Assembly: GCA_021234155.1 (NCBI GenBank)
Contig: JAJEKV010000028.1
Span: forward strand, 14,124,168 to 14,188,167
DNA length: 64,000 nt
Direction of reading: 5' to 3'
Source: Isoetes taiwanensis
Taxonomy: Eukaryota; Streptophyta; Lycopodiopsida; Isoetales; Isoetaceae
The translations under genes were made by a program, and so were the position numbers. The notes beneath the pieces are model-generated. The model was given only the letters and a program-made list of their open reading frames with translations. It was not told the origin of the DNA and searched no databases. This document shows, in pieces, positions 34,021 through 44,911 of the stretch (position 1 is the first letter of the stretch; each line of letters starts with the position of its first letter).

Positions 34021-34767
34021 TACAATAGATTCGGCCGCATGAATTCTTCTTAATGCTAGAGGTTAGAGTTGCAACACCGCTTGGCACTCCAATAGCCGGG
34101 CCTCAAGAAATCTTGTTTTTTAATTTAAGGCCGACTTTTTCTTGTGTATATCTCTTGCTATCTTTGTGTCATTACAACATGCTTATTTAGTCTGTGGTGA
34201 ACCATAAAACAAAATAATAGCAGGAATGGTTACACGCAGAGGTTCCCGGGCAAAGAAGATAGGGTGGAGCTTATGTGAATCCTTCTCCTTATACATCACA
34301 TTTTATAGTAAATTGCCGACCTTCGGAGGGGCAATCCATGTTGTACTTTGGTGACACCCCTTGGAACATTCAATGAACCTATAAGGGTTATGTATGTATT
34401 CTACATTTTAAACTATTGTACATTACATTTACAACTCAGATTCTACATTCTACATTAACATGTCTACAATGTCGCCTTAACATCCGCTTCATTTGTTATG
34501 CATACAATACTTTCCTTGCATGATTAAGTACACATGATGCAACATTTAAAGATCCAATGTCTACATTTATGAAGGTGCAAAATAGACCAACAGCTAAGTT
34601 AACTAGTGCAAATTAGAGAGTTTTAAATAAACCAATTAAAAGGCTGACAATCGAAACATGTATACTCTTGTCACTGCTGATGCCAACGTGAGTTCTTTTA
34701 GAAACTTAAGACCTACTCTGATGGTGTTAATATAATTTATCATATTGTGTGCAGCTGCTATTCGTAA
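34021..34767. other. Unassigned non-coding stretch
   Basis: No supported feature. A TTGTGTGCAG at 34744-34753 could be a splice acceptor for the next ORF. Confidence 0.35.
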
Positions 34768-34986
34768 AAGACCAAAACCAAAATATGCGTTGAATGTAGA
34801 AAACAATATCTCTTTATAAAAGCCTGTCCAGTATGTGCAGCCTTATCGGCCATTACCATACATTTTGATACAAAGGCAGTGGTTTGCAGTGGTTGTGCTT
34901 TTTATGCCTCTTCCTACTTTAAAGAGACATGTTCTTGTACGAAATGCATTCGCAGAAAGAGAAGGTTCTGTAAGAAAATAACGTAA
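34768..34986 (+). CDS. Cysteine-rich ORF, product unknown
   Basis: A 72-codon frame between stops, with no ATG start, encodes ten cysteines. They lie in CVEC, CPVC, CSGC, CSCTKC and a basic tail CIRRKRRFCKK. The spacing looks like two zinc-binding units followed by an Arg/Lys-rich stretch, as in small nucleic-acid-binding proteins. The absence of a Met and the possible acceptor TTGTGTGCAG just upstream suggest a last exon or a remnant of a mobile or viral gene. I do not recognise the family. Chance is possible at this length, but ten well-spaced cysteines make it less likely. Confidence 0.4.
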   Translation, partial: KTKTKICVECRKQYLFIKACPVCAALSAITIHFDTKAVVCSGCAFYASSYFKETCSCTKCIRRKRRFCKKIT

Positions 34987-36671
34987 CAATAACCCCACTC
35001 CCTTCTCCTTTATCACAATTGATCAAGTACAATGTACAGGTGCAAATGTCAGACATATATGAAAGCCATTACCCGATTGAACTTGAGAATTGGTCCATCG
35101 CATCATCATTTCCCACCGTGAGCTTCTCCAACAAACACTATTGTATCTGGTCCATTCACATTTATCACCGATAAAGCCCGTGATCAAGGGTTGATTGTCC
35201 CGCATAAAATAAAAAGCTTTTAAACCTCATTGATTGATAGGTAAGGTTTGCCAAAACCATTGCAAGTGGGACAATGGCTACCACTTCCAAATCAAAAGCT
35301 GGTCATATACCAATGTCTTCCAGCAAGTGATATGAGGTATCTAGAGTTTTCTTAGCAATGTTTTCAAAAGATGTGCTCGAAAGTTATGGGGCATGACGCG
35401 ACCATGATAATGGCAAAGATGCACTCAGTCAGAGTTGCTTGTGAAAAACAAATTGTACATTCCATCAGAATCTAAGTTTACCTGCAATCTTCTGGCATGG
35501 GTACTGCGATCTTCTCGCATGGGTACGCAGTTGTTCAACAGCACCAGATTTGAGCGTGTCACATGAAGCCTTCATGACACTAATATTATGCTGGAGAAGC
35601 CAGTATGCCACCTGCAAACATGTCCCTTTATATTAGCTTCTCAAATTGATAAAAAGATATGAGATCAGCATTGAAGGACTATTTACAACCTTAGCCAAGT
35701 TAGTTGACTTTCTAACGCCATTAACCCCTACAAAGACAATTACGTATTTCAATTGAACGTTTTGGAGTTGAAATCCAGCACATCCTCCATAGCCCCCTTG
35801 TACGAAAAGTGTAGTAGAATGACATTTTCAATCACATTTAACAAACATGCTCCATTTCTCCAACAAATACTTCTCCTATAGGAAGGACAAAGAATTCAGC
35901 ACAGATAGGTTTCAAGAAGAAGTTGCTTTTACTACACCTATACTTGGAATAGAGGAGCATTGAAACGGTTGTAAGGAAAAAAAAACACACCGGGAAAAAA
36001 GCCCAAAATTTGAAGAGTATTTTCATGTTAAATAAAGTTTATAAAATTGAAAGTAAGTTACTATCATTTTTGGTCTTTGAAGGCATATCTGCATGAGGTC
36101 ATCACTAGATGCCAATGTAAGTTCCCTTCTTGTCCTCCCTCTTTTCGAGTGAATTTTATACGAGCCAAACATATCTTAACAAAGAAGAATAAGACCCCAT
36201 ATGACATCAAATCATGTTCTATAGGGACAATGTGCATGGGACCATTATGGCTATACCCAATCGTGAATGCGGGTTCTCTAAAATGTTTTTCTATTATGTT
36301 TTTTTTTTTTCAAAAACTTTACATAGCCCTTTCAAAACTACCACGGAACAATTCTAACATTAATATAGGACTCACAAACAACCACCGACAAACAAAAGAT
36401 TTTATTAGGTTGTCAAGCCGCTTGCAACTGCTACAATGGTTAAAATGTTTGAGACAATGAGGAATTCTTGTATCTAAAACATACCATAAAATGCAAATCC
36501 TTTACCCGTTGTCCAACATTTACAAGATTTACAAAGATTCGAGGATTCATGTACTTTCTCAAGTGTCCCTTCTAAGAATGTAGCATCGAACGATATCCGT
36601 GATGATTTCCATTCCGAAGATCTCCATCTAGAACCACACCTTCTCATGGTCAAATGCCCTGAACATCTTGT
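34987..36671. other. Unassigned stretch
   Basis: Short ORFs only (62 codons or less, plus a 137-codon plus-strand ORF at 36047-36460 without recognisable motifs). Nothing supported. Confidence 0.4.
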
Positions 36672-37050
36672 CAAACCATTGCATTTAACACATTTAAATT
36701 AAAATCCCCCTTAAACCCCTTCTGCTTTGGCATATTCACATCGGGGTTACTCCCGCAACGAGAGTTGTCTGGATGGGCATATTTTGCCTTATATTCCAAG
36801 ATCCGGACCGCATATAGCTAACCTCGCTTGTGGGGTATGCATGTACAAGTTTTTATATACTGTGTATTAAGGTTTACAAAATACTATAAGGTTTGAGAGA
36901 ATGTACTTAATGGTGTTAATTTTGTACATGTATTGTAAATATATTTTTCGAGCTCTCGCTGCCCTACGTAACCCCCCGTGTGAATATGCACCCAAACCGA
37001 AGGGGGTTTAAGGGGGATTTTAATTTAAATGTGTTAAATGCAATGGTTTG
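36672..37050. mobile_element. MITE with long terminal inverted repeats
   Basis: The left end CAAACCATTGCATTTAACAC, continuing into TTAAAATCCCCCTTAAACCCC, is mirrored by the right end up to CAATGGTTTG at 37050. The arms extend about 100 bp with indels. A single-ended copy lies at 58912-59110. Possible 3-bp duplication TGT. No coding. Confidence 0.85.
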
Positions 37051-38184
37051 TGTTAATAATGTTAATGGTAGTTGTGTGTTGATTGTTATTTTAAAAAAAT
37101 TTTACAAAATACTTGCTAGGGTCTAATCTAGCAAATACTATACTTTAAGAACTAAACCTAGTTAGAAATTGAGAATTTGTCTGTCTTGGTTTAAACCAGG
37201 CCCACACCCTTCATCTGGCACACACATATGGTGAGGTATATTACCCCTAGCATTGAAAGGTTGTCTGCCCTGGTAATATCCAGGCCCATATCTCAAAACT
37301 GGTATAAGTGTAAACATAGGTAACACAGCTCAAATCAAACTTAATTTACGTTCAATAAATGGTGTGCGGTAGGAGCTGAAATATCAAACCCCAAAAACCT
37401 CGTTGCCACCATTTACGTATCCAGCTCGAATTTTACTAAGATAAGACTGGATATGAATACAACATACATTGGTGTTAATAATAACAAGGAGGTCAAAAAT
37501 CAAACCTCAAAGTGCATGTTCCCTTTGTATGGTTGTATTCTCCCTGCTTTATGCATATTCCGTAACTAAACATCATATTACGAGAGAGTGAAACAACAAA
37601 CCCTCGACCAAAGAAATCACTAAGTACTTGTTCAACCAGATCGAGAATAAACAAAGAATCATTCATAAGTCGCCTAAGTGGATATTCATATATCCGAACA
37701 TGTAGAACATTAAGTCATGAAACGAACCATGCTAAATCAGCAGCAGAAGTGACTAGTACATGTTTCTCAATGACAAAGGTCAATTCAATAATCAAGCAAG
37801 AAACATGAGATCAGATAATATGAACATCCACGATATAACCGCAATGATCTATTAAGACGAAGACCATGTTTTCAAAATTGTTTTTAGCTTTTTATTTTTA
37901 TATTTTGATACAAACCAAAGTTCCAAAGAGATATAGGAAAATATCTAGATGTTCCACCAAGATAAAGATAATATACCGTGTAGTAAAGCCTCCGTAATGG
38001 TATTTTCAAGTACTCACCATTTCAAAAAATGACTACTACCCTAGGAAGTGTAAAGAGATTTAAGTAATCAGCATAATAACGTGTAGAGTTTCGAGGCGCA
38101 GACTATCTGATCTGCCCCATATTTCTGAAAAATTCCACCATTTTGCTAAGCTCAAAAACAACAAAGGTAGGTTTGTCGTGTTAC
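37051..38184. other. Unassigned non-coding stretch
   Basis: Nothing recognised. Confidence 0.4.
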
Positions 38185-38370
38185 CTCATTTAGATCGCCT
38201 CCTGGGTTATTCGTAACCTCAGGACTTGCATTCATTTCCATCACAGCCGGATTGTCATAGACCGGTTCAGCAATCCCCAAGTTTGTACCATGCACAGCTG
38301 CGTTACGAATCAAGTATCTCTTGATAATATTGGCTGCTTGTGAATTCCTAGTCTGGCTAGGTTGAGGCAT
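38185..38370 (-). CDS. Possible first exon of an unknown gene
   Basis: ATG at 38370 opens 62 codons of ordinary-looking coding sequence (SQAANIIKRYLIRNAAVHG, then YDNPAVMEMNASPEV). The frame reaches GAG/GTAACA, a plausible donor, and a TTTTTCAG acceptor follows about 55 bp further on. The downstream exon is short and not recognised. Homology unknown. Confidence 0.3.
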
Positions 38371-40990
38371 TCATCTTGGTGCAAAAGGCAGCCTCTTTCC
38401 CTAAGATTTCTAGAACCAAAGCCCTTAACGTTTGACTCATCAGATTCCTATTTTTCCACTCTGTTTGATCATGGGACCAAAACGTTAACTAAAGCAAACA
38501 TAGGTAAACTTTATGGCCTAAATATTAATTACTAAAAAGCACAATAACATCAAGACAAACATTAAATGTTGGTCCAAAGGATGCATTAAAACATCATCTA
38601 TGGATATGGAAATGACGAGTAATATAAAAAAAAAATGACAATGGTCATAAACTATTGAACAGATAGATAAATAAGAAGAAAATATGCAACACTGTAATAT
38701 AAAGCCAAACTGTAATGTGGAAATCAAGCCAAAATGTCTCAATAATCAGTTGAACTGCTTTACTCTATCTCTTAGAAATATCATGTGCTTCTAAATAAGA
38801 ATAATTTGGACGACTATGACTGGAGACTGAACCACCAGGAGCATAGGTGCTACGCCCCCCCACAAAAGACAAGAATTTGGTCGCTTCCCCAAATCTTCTC
38901 ACCATGCCACACTTCATTGGATATGTAGCACAACCGCCTAAACTAGAGTTGAAAAGCATAATGCAAAATCCTCAAATTAATTGTTACAAAGAACCAAATA
39001 GGTGTTTGATACTAGGTAGAATCGGATCTTTCCCTTTGCAATTATGTGGCTTTCCAAGACCGCTTTGATTCTCTCTACTGATCAAAATGATTCTATGGTT
39101 CCCTCAAATTGTGAAATTTTCCCTTTGAACAGATTTGTTCATGCATATGGTGCATACCTCTAGCTTCATCCGCACACCTCTAGCTTTTGCAATTGAATGA
39201 GCTAAAAGCAAAGATGTAAGACGACATTAGTGTAACAAGAAATATCAAGGTATGGCGTGTTTGGATATTGAATTAGAGGCAACTACAAAATTTGAACCGG
39301 TCTTGTAATCGCAACAAAGGCAAATGCTCAATTTTTAATCGATAAAGAATTGGGTTATATTTACCGCCTGCAAATAATCCACGGATGCAACATGGGATAC
39401 ATGCATCCCTAGCAAAGACACCAGCAAAGAAATGTCCTTGTAGTAGCAATCCAAAACAAAGCACTTGAAGCTTCTAACTTAATAGTGCCCGTCTCAACCA
39501 TCTTCATGCATAGAAGAAATCCCACATCATTGTTTTTAAAATGTACCAGGGCCGCTTGTAACAAATCCAGTTAATAGAACCATATGTACACAAGCACAAA
39601 ACTTGAGATGCTATCACCACAAAACTCGATGTCGCCACCACGAAATTGTAGATGCCGCCGCTAATCGAATCGGCCGCCTCCGGTGCAAATGAATTTGACA
39701 TACAACCATAGTTTACCACAAGATCCCAGAGATAGGATTGGTAAATCGAAATGCTTACCACAAGGATAGAAAGGAGGCCCCGCTACAACGCCCTCTTTTG
39801 CTCAATCTTTATGAGTTTCAAAGATCGCCATAAGTTACCGCTAAGCTTGGCCGATCGGACTAACGTAAAAACCTCATGAGATCTCGCCCAAGTCATGGCC
39901 ACTTGACCAAAGCAACTATTATTTCTTTTGCAAAACCTCCACTCCATTGCCAGAGCTCCCCACCACCATAGCCATAGCCATAGCTCTTGGTAGGGCTCTT
40001 GGTATTTTTCTAGGAGGGATACCTTGTTCATGTAGGCAGCCTACAACTCACCCTAATGCTATCAAGCCCAAAATGCCCAGAGATTTCAAGATGGCAAGAT
40101 ACAACACCCGATGATTGCCCGATGATTCAAGAGTCCGATGATTGCCATGATACTCGTGCAAAATAGGGAAAAGGATTTTTAGTTTTAGGGTAGCCATCCG
40201 ATCGTCCAATTTTTAAGTCATATCTCAACCATCCAATTTAGGGGGACAACAAAAAACGACAAAAAGAAGAAGCCTCCACCACGTGATTTGCCCCTTTTCT
40301 AAAAAATCAACGGTGACAAAAGGGTGCACTTTAGTACACCCGATGAATACGCCACCAAATCATATGAAAACCTTAGAGAAAACAAGACAAAAACAAAAAA
40401 AAAAAACCCGTTATAATGCTAGATATTCACTAGATTAGCATCACATAAAATGCTTAAAAACTTGATTAGTCGACTCACCATTAGTTGCATTAAAAATACC
40501 CTTTTCATCATATATATCAAAGATTTTAGATGCACAAGAAGAGACAAAAAGGATCAATCTTGAGAGCGTAAAAGTGATCCCACTTATTGGGAGAAACACG
40601 CCTTATTTACAACGATAAAGTGTCCTTATCTTCATCTTGGTCTCCGCCCTGGTCCTAGAACTTGGTTTGAACATGCTTCAAACCTTTGACATGTGATATT
40701 ATTAGCTTTCATATGGGAGAAATAGGTGCATGGTTTCGCAACAATAAGTGATCATTACATCCAATTCGTGCCTTATACATCCAATGTGCATTTGAGGTAG
40801 CCCGCTTTTTACTCGCTCATCTAATACTATATATGATGATGTTACTCTACCTTCCACATATGCTTCCATCGAGTTAAACTTCGCTTGCCGTATCGGACTT
40901 GTGAGTAGATTTTCACAAAATGTTTGTCATTTTGGAAGAGGGTTTGCAAAATATGTATGGATCTCGAAAACATAGAGTATTGAAGGATTA
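38371..40990. other. Unassigned stretch
   Basis: No supported gene. CATAGC is repeated three times at 39967-39984. AACCCGTTATAATGCTAGATATT (about 40408) recurs near 59232. Confidence 0.4.
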
Positions 40991-40999
40991 AAGAACGAA

Positions 41000-43520
41000 G
41001 TCAAGCTTCTTGCCGGTCTTGCTAGTCGGACCAGGTGGCAAGCTTGCCAAACTTTAATGCTTAAAGGGCAAATTTTAGTCTTCGCCCAATTAAGTCTACG
41101 CCGCACATCCCACTTCTCGATGGTTCAACAACAAGACGCAAATCATGTGATTGGTTGGGACTACTTGATCCTTCAAGACTATACCCACACTCGATCTTTG
41201 GGAGGGCGAAGAAGGTACCTTACCAAATAGCCCCGATGAGGAGAGAACCCAAAGTTTGTCTTTCAGAGCAAATGCTCCTCGTGTTCATGTATACCACTCC
41301 CATCATGGAAACCGCCGCCACCGCACCACCACCAAAGGGACCACTACACGCCCATAGGGTTACCCCGCCATCCACCAAAACCATTTTTATTCTGGCTCAC
41401 AACGGACAATGTGAGTGGAGGTGGTGGCGGAGGGAGGGCCTGTTGGGAAGCTCGATCGCCCAAAGATTTGACCACCACGGATATGCGGTGTGGGCATTAT
41501 GGATGGACCGTTAAATGGGTCAATGGAGCGGTGCACCATGAGTATGTGGGCCTACAACCCTCCAAAGGGTGAAATAGCAAATAGATGACTTGTTCCTCTT
41601 GAGGAACTAACAACAATCCAATGGTCGTCTAAGATAAACCTCACGATATCCCCGTATAATCCGAAAACAAAAGTGGAATATCTATTAAATAAAGTTAAAA
41701 GATAAAGACAACAAAAAGAAATTAGACTCATGATGATGATAATTTAACTCTAGTACCTAAATGTCAACATAAATAACCCAACATTGGCATTTAAGCCATA
41801 AACTTGAATGAATCAAAGACATCATAAATGTCACAAGTTTATATATCATAATGATTGATCTTACCAAGGCATGCCTACATGCATGTCATTGTGTAATGGT
41901 GCTTTGAAAAAAGATCCAAAGGCTAAATGTAAACTTGTAAAAACCAATCTATGTCTTCACTAAATCGCATTGAAAAGATCACTTACCGCATTTGTAAGAC
42001 CGCGGCAAAGCTTGTAAAGGTGAACAAATGATGAACTTGTGTGAGGACTGGTAAGATTATCATGTGCTGCAGGTGTTAGACGAAAAAACATTTAAGTTGT
42101 GCCCATCTGACGCAGTTGACAAGAAGTGTTCCACTTGGGCTCAAAGCGAAAGAGCGTAAATTGGGCTTGAATGTGCTCGAACTGTGCAATCACTTTCTTA
42201 TTTACATAGTCACGGACAATCACCAGAAAAAAGAATTAAGTGTCAACAAAAGTATCAATTGGACTATTTCCACTGAAACCATAAATTTCTTACGGTCCCA
42301 AAGATATTCGATTCTACACCATCCGAAGGACGTTCGAAACAATACTTGGACAAAGTTTTGTATCCTAAAGTCGCAAGTTGCTTGCTTGACTCCCTTGCAT
42401 AGTCAACAAAACCACAAGTTGCGGGAGACGTGGATAGACTTATGCCCGGAGAGGGGCTAAGGTCTTTGGGGATACACGGCCCGCCGATGACATGAGAGGC
42501 TGGTTGGCGGCATAAGCCATCCACACAGGACCCAAAGCCAATGCACCATAGCCATTCACTAAACGTATTTTGGAGTGTTGCTTTTGCATCAAAAACAAGA
42601 ATCTGCATCGATATAACAATTATACATTAGTTTGCACGATTCTGAGGCATGTACATGCTCGATGAAAGAGCAATTATACCGTGCAGCAAGAGCTACTCGC
42701 AATGATCCTTGAGCTGCAAACACAGCGCAGATACCAGTCCGAAATCTCAACTCATGTACATAAGCGTGACTTTGTAAAGAATAAAAGCGAACAACAGAAG
42801 GGACAAAACTACCATCACCCATATCTGCGGTTCCGGTGCCATTCAAACCTCCTGAAACCCTCCGTGCATTGAGGCTCCCTTTGGTGGCAAGATCCCGTAG
42901 CAACTAGCAAAGAACGGCCGCATTCCTTTGAAGTCCCCAATCTCAACCGAGTATGGCCATGGTTGAAGGTGCAAAATGCAACATGACCATCCCGCCTAGA
43001 GACAAGTTCTCTCACATCGCTAGCATCTTCCACATCCCATACTTGAAACCCATTCATGTAGGTAAGCAATAGAACATGGCGAGCAAGTCTTTGAGCAATC
43101 TCCAACATGTCAAAAGATGCCCATTGCACCTGACAGACAAAACATACTGATACATAAATACATTTGACTCAACATAGAAATAAATCTAGATTGTAACTCC
43201 TTTAGCAAGAAAAATACATAATTTGCATTGACCTGAGAGAAGATAAAATCTCGATTGAGAAGCACATAGAAATAGGAGGTAGAATATTATCATCATAACG
43301 TGTAAATAATTTATTATATATGAGATAACATGTAAAACTATTGGCCTAATACATGATGTTTGAATTGCTCACTTTGCGGTTCTTCTCCTCATCCGAGATG
43401 TCAAGATGCAATAGATGCACCTGCTGTCCTTACAGTTGCTGCAATATTGCCAGCACTTGCAGAGACTCCTTTCAAGTAGCTAGAAATGAACCGCCAAGTG
43501 AATTTGCTGCCATTGCTGTT
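41000..43520 (-). pseudogene. ATG18g/h-type (BCAS3-domain WD-repeat) autophagy gene, decayed
   Basis: Blocks in the correct order on the minus strand match plant ATG18g/ATG18h proteins. About 43500-43385: FISSYLKGVSASAGNIAATV. 43130: VQWASFDMLE, LTYMNGFQVWDVEDA. 42800: VPSVVRFYSLQSHAYVHELR. 42602 on: ILVFDAKATLQNTFS, LSPSPGISLSTSP, ESSKQLATLGYKTLSKY. 41670 on: DDHWIVVSSSRGTSHLFAIS. Finally YLVRYLL and KWDVRRRLNWAKT (to about 41000), in the BCAS3 region. The family binds phosphoinositides in autophagosome formation. Frameshifts (about 42850, 43400, 41400) and stops make it non-functional. Introns are kept (GTATAA...GATGCAG at 42603-42679; acceptor TGTCAG before 43130), so it is a genomic rather than processed copy. 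Confidence 0.85.
42603..42679 (-). other. Intron retained in the ATG18-like pseudogene
   Basis: GTATAATTGC...ATCGATGCAG separates RVALAA-R from ILVFDAK, the same place where the family continues AAQIYCFDA. This is direct evidence against retroposition. Confidence 0.75.
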
Positions 43521-43894
43521 GCTAACACATCCTGCTCCACCACGGCCACTCCGTGTCTGCAAGCCCTCTTCTTTAAATCTTCACATACACCAGTTAGGTT
43601 GAAAAGTACTTTCCCCGAAAGCACTAAGGTTAATTGAAAGCGTACTAAACTCGACCTTATGGATGAATCAATAGGATTGTTTGAATCAATATGGAATTGA
43701 TATTTGGAAGGGCAGACCTACAAAGAATGGACTTTCACCACTCTGCAATCTTCTACAACTAGTATAAGCAACAGAATTAGAAGAACATCAACCATAACCC
43801 TTTAACTGGTCCTTTGTTGCAAAATACAGCACGAAGGAATCACATGTGGCATACATTCCAACCAAACTCCTACCAACAAAATGATTTTGTTCAG

Positions 43895-44100
43895 GTACTT
43901 GCCAGCCTTGAAGGCTTCGTTACCCTCTTCCTTCTTTATATTTACTGCTTCCAGTTTGTCAGATGTGCTCATTTCAAATCGTTCCTTGCACATTTGCATT
44001 TTTCACATCACTAAATTTTCCCATACCTCAGCATCACAAAGTCATATTAGTTGTCTACTTACCCTTTCGAAGCTAACCATCTCAACCTCGTAGATAAGGC
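43895..44100 (-). pseudogene. ROF1/FKBP62-type immunophilin fragment
   Basis: On the minus strand IYEVEMVSFER (44096-44063) is followed by a donor GTAAGT, about 75 bp of intron, and then RFEMSTSDKLEAVNIKKEEGNEAFKAGK (43985-43897). This is the junction between the last FK506-binding domain and the TPR domain in plant FKBP62/ROF1 proteins. Only these two partial exons are seen. The frame after FKAGK runs into unrelated sequence. It lies about 380 bp upstream of the ATG18-like remnant on the same strand. Confidence 0.65.
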
Positions 44101-44365
44101 TTACAAATCCAGTTTACTCCATTGTGATTATTTGCACAGCAATAAACCTGGCCAACTCTAACAACTTCAAAAACCTGAAAATCAGAGGCTCCGGTGTAGA
44201 AGCTCCTCCCTCCAAAGCCAAAGCTTTTCTGGAAGCTCCACAATTGACAGCAACAGCGAGCCGGGCCTCCCAAAAGAAGCATTATGCGACCATGGAGCCT
44301 TGCCAGTTACCCGGTTCCCTTCAAGAAATCAGACGTCGAAGGACCGCCCGCCATTGAAAATAGGA

Positions 44366-44911
44366 GGTTTTAGCGGTCACCAAAGATATCCTAGGGATAT
44401 TCAAGAATATACCTAGGATATGCCAAAAACCCACATAAACAAGGGTTTGCCCCCCTAGGGGCAACCCAAAAAGAGGGGGAGGGGGAGGAGGGGGGGATTT
44501 TGTACATATCTTTGAAAAAAAAAGAGAGATTTAGGACAATGTCCTAAAGGTTCAAACTATATCGTTTGGCTGGCTGGCCGGCTGGCTCCAGTCCCCACAG
44601 GGCCCTAAGTGATGGAATATGTAGAAGCACCTCCTGCATACGCATAAAAATAGAAATTGGGGGTGTATAAATAATTGTCAAATTAAAATACTATATTAAC
44701 ATTTATTTTATACTTGTTTTTTCAGCGTATTTTTTTACCCCGCTTTTTTTCTATACCCCGCCAATATTTACTAATATTTCAACTATTACCAATATTTATC
44801 ATTTTTTGGGTTGCCCCTAGGGGGGCAAACCCTTGTTTATGTGGGTTTTTGGCATATCCTAGGTATATGCTAGAATATCCCTAGGATATGCTGTGACTGC
44901 TACAAACCTAT
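44366..44911. mobile_element. MITE with inverted repeats of about 100 bp
   Basis: The left arm (44366-44472) and right arm (44803-44911) are near-perfect complements, including CCTAGGATATGCCAAAAACC and GGGTTTGCCCCCCTAGGGGC. The outer ends, AGGTTTTAGCGGTCAC and its mirror GTGACTGCTACAAACCT, are more diverged. The internal part is G-rich (about 44470) and then AT-rich. No coding; target duplication unclear. Confidence 0.88.
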
